A stretch of DNA of 43,720 nt. It comes from Acidobacteriota bacterium. Lineage in GTDB: Bacteria; Acidobacteriota; Polarisedimenticolia; Gp22-AA2; AA152. The notes under the pieces are model-generated. The model saw nothing but the letters and a program-made list of their open reading frames with translations. It made no database searches and was not told the DNA's origin. Below are positions 41,049-43,720 of the stretch, piece after piece (the first letter of the stretch is position 1; each line of letters begins with the position of its first letter). A program made the position numbers and the translations under genes. Where the stretch lies: contig QHVQ01000039.1 of NCBI GenBank assembly GCA_003222305.1, forward strand, positions 1 to 43,720, given 5' to 3'.

Positions 41049-42173
41049 TTGGCACCCGGCGGCACCGCCCGAAGGAGGGAGGGCCGCCGGGCGCTTTTCT
41101 TTTTGGCCCTCCTCACCCTGGCACTCTCCCAGGGAGCCTGCGAGACCCCGCCCCTGGCCGATCTTTCCAGGGCGCGCTCGGAGGTAGGTCGTGCGGAGAG
41201 GGAAGGCGCCCTTCGGTATGCGGCCGAAGAGCTGGGGCAGGCCGAGGAGGCGGTTCGGGCAGCGCAGCGTGCCGTAGTGCTCCAATCCGCCCGATTCTCC
41301 TTCCGCCGGGACTATCGGCAAGCCCATTTCCTCATCCAGCGCGCCCGCTTCTATGCCGTGCAGGCTCTTCGCCTGACCCTGCTCCGGCGCGACGCCGCCC
41401 ACCGCGAAGCTCAGGAGGAGATGGCGAAGCTGACAGACTCGTTGGCCCGCTCCCGAGAGGTCAAGAGGTTCCTCACGCCAAAGGATCCCTCCATTCACCG
41501 GTTACTGATGGGGGCCGAAATAGATCTGGATGTAGCGGAAATGAAGATGAAGGCCCAGGATTTCACGGGAGCCCTGCAGGCTGCAAAGAGCGGCACATCG
41601 AGGGTCGGCGAGGCGGAGCAGCAACTCCTCTCCACCATCGTCCAGTTTACTTCCCATCCGGACCTTTCCTCCTGGCGAAAATGGGTGGAAGATGCGGTCC
41701 ACAAGGGCCGCGGCCAAGGGGAAGTGGCTTTTGTGGTCGATAAGCTTCGCCGCCGCATGACCGTTTATCGCCAAGGGAAAGCCGCTCAGACCTATTCCGT
41801 CGATCTGGGGTTGGGGGGCATGGAGCGAAAGCTGCGAGCGGGGGATGACGCGACGCCAGAGGGTCTTTACCAGATCCAGGAGATTCGGGGACCCGGACAG
41901 ACCCGGTACTATCGGGCGTTCCTACTGGATTATCCCAACGCCCAGGATCGCAGACGATTCGAGGAGGCCCGGCGCAAGGGTCTGATTCCGCGCGGCGCCG
42001 ATCCCGGAGGGTTGATCGAGATTCACGGGGAGGGGGGCCGGGACAGGGACTGGACCAAGGGCTGCGTAGCGCTGACCAACCGTGAGATGGACGAGCTCGC
42101 CCGAATGGTCAAGGTGGGAACGCCGGTGGCCATCGTAGGTTACAACCCGCGGGATCAGGAGAATCCCTGGTGA
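41049..42173 (+). CDS. L,D-transpeptidase (YkuD) lipoprotein with helical N-terminal region
   Basis: 374 residues. A signal with an Arg-rich start and lipobox SQGAC is followed by a helical region (about 35-205) rich in Arg/Ala/Glu (RARSEVGRAEREGALRYAAEEL), similar in style to the preceding lipoprotein, then a YkuD domain (about 225-374) with TPEGLYQI, IEIHGEGG and catalytic Cys in WTKGCVAL. It cross-links peptidoglycan by 3-3 bonds or attaches lipoproteins to it. The start is uncertain: TTG 41049 gives a good signal peptide, GTG 40980 is longer, TTG 41103 shorter. The terminator of the previous gene lies inside this start region. Confidence 0.8.
   Translation: MAPGGTARRREGRRALFFLALLTLALSQGACETPPLADLSRARSEVGRAEREGALRYAAEELGQAEEAVRAAQRAVVLQSARFSFRRDYRQAHFLIQRARFYAVQALRLTLLRRDAAHREAQEEMAKLTDSLARSREVKRFLTPKDPSIHRLLMGAEIDLDVAEMKMKAQDFTGALQAAKSGTSRVGEAEQQLLSTIVQFTSHPDLSSWRKWVEDAVHKGRGQGEVAFVVDKLRRRMTVYRQGKAAQTYSVDLGLGGMERKLRAGDDATPEGLYQIQEIRGPGQTRYYRAFLLDYPNAQDRRRFEEARRKGLIPRGADPGGLIEIHGEGGRDRDWTKGCVALTNREMDELARMVKVGTPVAIVGYNPRDQENPW
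41052..41104 (+). terminator. Rho-independent terminator after the envelope lipoprotein
   Basis: CCCGGCGGC (41055-41063) pairs with GCCGCCGGG (41083-41091), extendable by GC/GC, followed by CTTTTCTTTTT. It overlaps the apparent N-terminal codons of the L,D-transpeptidase gene. Confidence 0.85.
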
Positions 42174-42901
42174 AGCGGACTGTCCTTCTCGCGCTGGCCT
42201 GCCTTTGGCTGTGGGCCATGGGGGCTTTCGGCCTGTGTCAGGATGATTCTCAGCAACCCCAGACCCAGCCCGAGCCTCCTGCGCCCCCTGTGAGCTCCCA
42301 GGTGGTGGGGCAGGAGCAGCCGCAGGCACCTCAAACGACGCCCGCCCAAGCCTCGGAGCCGCCGGCTCCTCCGAAACCGCACCGACCGAAACCCAGGAAG
42401 CAACTCACCCTTCAACAGAAGCATGACGATTTGAAAGGCAAGATGGCGGGGCTGGCGCCCAAGGGGATCTACATCCTCATCGACACCGGCACCAACCGGC
42501 TCTACCTCATGAGAAACCGCTGCATCTTGCGCGCCGCCGTCTGCTCCACCGGAAGCGGACGCTTCCTACCGGATCCTCCACGCAATCGGGAGTGGACCTT
42601 CGACACACCCAAGGGGGAATTCAAGATTCAGCGCAAGGTGGTAGATCCCGTCTGGATCAAGCCAGATTGGGCTTTCATCGAGGAGGCCGAGGCGATCCCG
42701 AAAAACCAGGCCGATCGTCTCGCTCCGGAGGAGTTGGGGGACTACGCCATGGACCTTGGCGACGGCTACCTTATCCATGGAACCCTGTATGAACGTTCTC
42801 TGGGGATGTCCGTGACCCACGGCTGCGTGCGACTCGGGGCCAAAGACCTCGAGGCGGTCTTCAAAACGGTGCGCATCGGCACTCCCGTCTATATTTTCTG
42901 A
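42170..42901 (+). CDS. Second L,D-transpeptidase (YkuD domain)
   Basis: 243 residues: signal peptide (LLALACLWLWAMGAFGLC), a 60-residue Pro/Gln/Ala-rich spacer ending in a basic KPHRPKPRK stretch suited to crossing or binding peptidoglycan, and a YkuD domain (about 95-243) with ILIDTGTNRLYL, DTPKGEFKI, YLIHGT and the catalytic THGCVRL. GTG 42170 overlaps the stop of the first transpeptidase (GTGA). Both enzymes probably serve the same reaction on different partners, perhaps the lipoprotein at 40436. Confidence 0.88.
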   Translation: MKRTVLLALACLWLWAMGAFGLCQDDSQQPQTQPEPPAPPVSSQVVGQEQPQAPQTTPAQASEPPAPPKPHRPKPRKQLTLQQKHDDLKGKMAGLAPKGIYILIDTGTNRLYLMRNRCILRAAVCSTGSGRFLPDPPRNREWTFDTPKGEFKIQRKVVDPVWIKPDWAFIEEAEAIPKNQADRLAPEELGDYAMDLGDGYLIHGTLYERSLGMSVTHGCVRLGAKDLEAVFKTVRIGTPVYIF

Positions 42902-42915
42902 GGACGAAGATCAGC

Positions 42916-43617
42916 ATGGAACGGAGGAGAGGTCTTATCGCCGCCGCGTTCGGGCTCGCCTTGGGCGGTCTGGTCGGCTACCTTGCGGGCGCGAAGGTCG
43001 CTTACCTCCCCGTGGCGGGGAAGTCGACGCTGGAGCAGGAAACTCTCCGGCTGGAGACCGAGTATCCTCTGGCCGTCACCAAGAAGCCCTATCTGATCCT
43101 TGACCTCCTCCATTCTCGTTTGGATTACCGGATCAGCGGGCTGACCACGAAGTCCATTCCCTTTCAGATCGACTCCCTCCGCGAACGCGGCCGCGAAGGC
43201 GGTCTCGAAGGAGCCAAATGGATGATCCTGAGCCTGGCGGATCGCGGCGCGCCTCCGGAGAAGATCATTCCACCGGATCCCAACAAGCCCCTGGATCCCC
43301 TCAAAGACCCTAAATTGTTTCCGCCCGATCCTCCGACGGATTTCACGCTGGTTTTCGACCGGTCGGTGAAGGTGCGTTTTTTCGGAGAAAAGGACGCGGG
43401 CTGGAAAGGGACCGTGCAGGGAGTAGGGCGTACCGTGAGAGAATGGCTTCCCTGGGGGCCCGGTGCCGGAGGTCAGGAGATCCGCGTTCAGCTTCGGCTC
43501 CCCGCCGCGCGGGCGCAGGAAATCTATCGGGCTCTCTACCGTGGCGAAACGGTTCTGGTCCTAGGACTCGGGACCAAGAGCGGCAGCTCCTTCGTGAAGC
43601 GTTCCTCGATGCGATAG
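42916..43617 (+). CDS. Membrane-anchored protein of unknown function in the L,D-transpeptidase operon
   Basis: 233 residues, not recognised. One N-terminal membrane anchor (LIAAAFGLALGGLVGYLAGA) is followed by a periplasmic part with a beta-rich start (PYLILDLLHSRLDYRISGL), a Pro/Asp-rich loop (PPDPNKPLDPLKDPKLFPPDPP) and a second beta region (FTLVFDRSVKVRFFG). It begins 14 bases after the second transpeptidase with GAGGACGA upstream, so it belongs to the same envelope operon and may be a partner of those enzymes. Stop at 43617. Confidence 0.7.
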   Translation: MERRRGLIAAAFGLALGGLVGYLAGAKVAYLPVAGKSTLEQETLRLETEYPLAVTKKPYLILDLLHSRLDYRISGLTTKSIPFQIDSLRERGREGGLEGAKWMILSLADRGAPPEKIIPPDPNKPLDPLKDPKLFPPDPPTDFTLVFDRSVKVRFFGEKDAGWKGTVQGVGRTVREWLPWGPGAGGQEIRVQLRLPAARAQEIYRALYRGETVLVLGLGTKSGSSFVKRSSMR

Positions 43618-43624
43618 GCTCAAT

Positions 43625-43660
43625 GCCGGATCGGGCCCCAAGGCCCGCGTGGGATCCGGC
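43625..43660. terminator. Stem-loop after the L,D-transpeptidase operon
   Basis: GCCGGATC (43625-43632) pairs with GATCCGGC (43653-43660), with an inner GGGCC/GGCCC stem. No T-tract follows on either strand, so it may be a mRNA-stabilising end or a rho-aided terminator. Confidence 0.45.
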
Positions 43661-43663
43661 GCG

Positions 43664-43720
43664 CTACCTTCGAGCCGATTCCTGCTCCTTGTCGCCCAGC
43701 GAGATGCAGTCCATAATACA
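43664..43720 (-). CDS. Possible C-terminal end of a convergent gene (partial)
   Basis: On the minus strand an open frame enters from the window edge and ends at TAG 43664-43666, right after the stem-loop. Only 18 codons are visible (ending GDKEQESARR), too few to recognise. The convergent placement and stem-loop make a real gene end plausible. Confidence 0.25.
   Translation of the reverse strand, partial: CIMDCISLGDKEQESARR

Overview
This window looks like a chromosomal contig from a GC-rich, Gram-negative, aerobically respiring bacterium. Lipoprotein signal peptides, murein L,D-transpeptidases, complex I subunits, ETF-ubiquinone oxidoreductase and an FG-GAP/ASPIC-UnbV (CRTAC1-type) secretome all point that way. 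That mix, with small carboxypeptidase-regulatory-domain surface proteins, is typical of Acidobacteriota and allied deep lineages; the phylum is inference only. No rRNA, tRNA, CRISPR array, integrase or insertion sequence was seen. Many genes are packed with 4-base stop/start overlaps (ATGA, GTGA and, unusually often, TTGA).

Layout. 1-5.3 kb: a truncated glycosyltransferase and a LysM/M23 peptidase (minus), a gene remnant, two tandem secreted CarboxypepD_reg-like proteins (plus), a REC-GGDEF diguanylate cyclase and a CPBP membrane protease (minus). 5.3-6.6 kb: ilvE and a small Cys-rich protein with a near-leaderless promoter. 6.6-13.5 kb: an operon of CRTAC1-like protein, D-aminoacylase-type amidohydrolase and a 1154-residue TPR/CRTAC1 lipoprotein; the first gene seems to have lost its signal peptide by frameshift. 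13.5-15.7 kb: an LCAT-like lipoprotein and a RidA-family protein. 15.9-21.6 kb: a GTP-to-pterin/flavin operon (ribA, folE, HAD phosphatase, queD-like, small protein, moaA) running into a membrane protein, a zinc-ribbon protein and a HEAT-repeat protein.

21.6-27.8 kb: a respiratory module from a strong promoter: IscU-like protein, methyltransferase, nuoI, nuoB, an NDUFAF7/MidA-family methyltransferase, ETF-QO and an SDR. 27.9-30.3 kb: parvulin isomerase, cold-shock protein, small Rieske protein and a RibD-type reductase. 30.3-33.7 kb: an Fe-S assembly operon (Rrf2 regulator, IscS, atypical IscU-like protein, IscA, ferredoxin, second small Rieske protein) preceded by a perfect inverted repeat closely resembling an IscR type 1 box. 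33.8-36.3 kb (minus): a double-domain ThyX-like protein, a membrane protein and a truncated molybdopterin oxidoreductase. 36.4-40.1 kb: a glutaredoxin-thioredoxin reductase fusion, an aquaporin and ThiC. 40.1-43.6 kb: a strong promoter, a 250-nt highly structured leader, an Ala/Lys-rich envelope lipoprotein, two L,D-transpeptidases and an anchored hypothetical protein.

Themes that tie the window together are Fe-S cluster biogenesis and its clients (NuoI, NuoB, ETF-QO, MoaA, ThiC, ferredoxin, Rieske proteins), GTP-derived cofactors, and cell-envelope remodelling. The best leads for something undescribed are the structured RNA leader at 40.2-40.4 kb, the NuoI-NuoB-NDUFAF7 cluster with an adjacent IscU-like protein of altered ligands, the fused ThyX-like protein with active-site motifs split between its halves, and the Grx-TrxR fusion.
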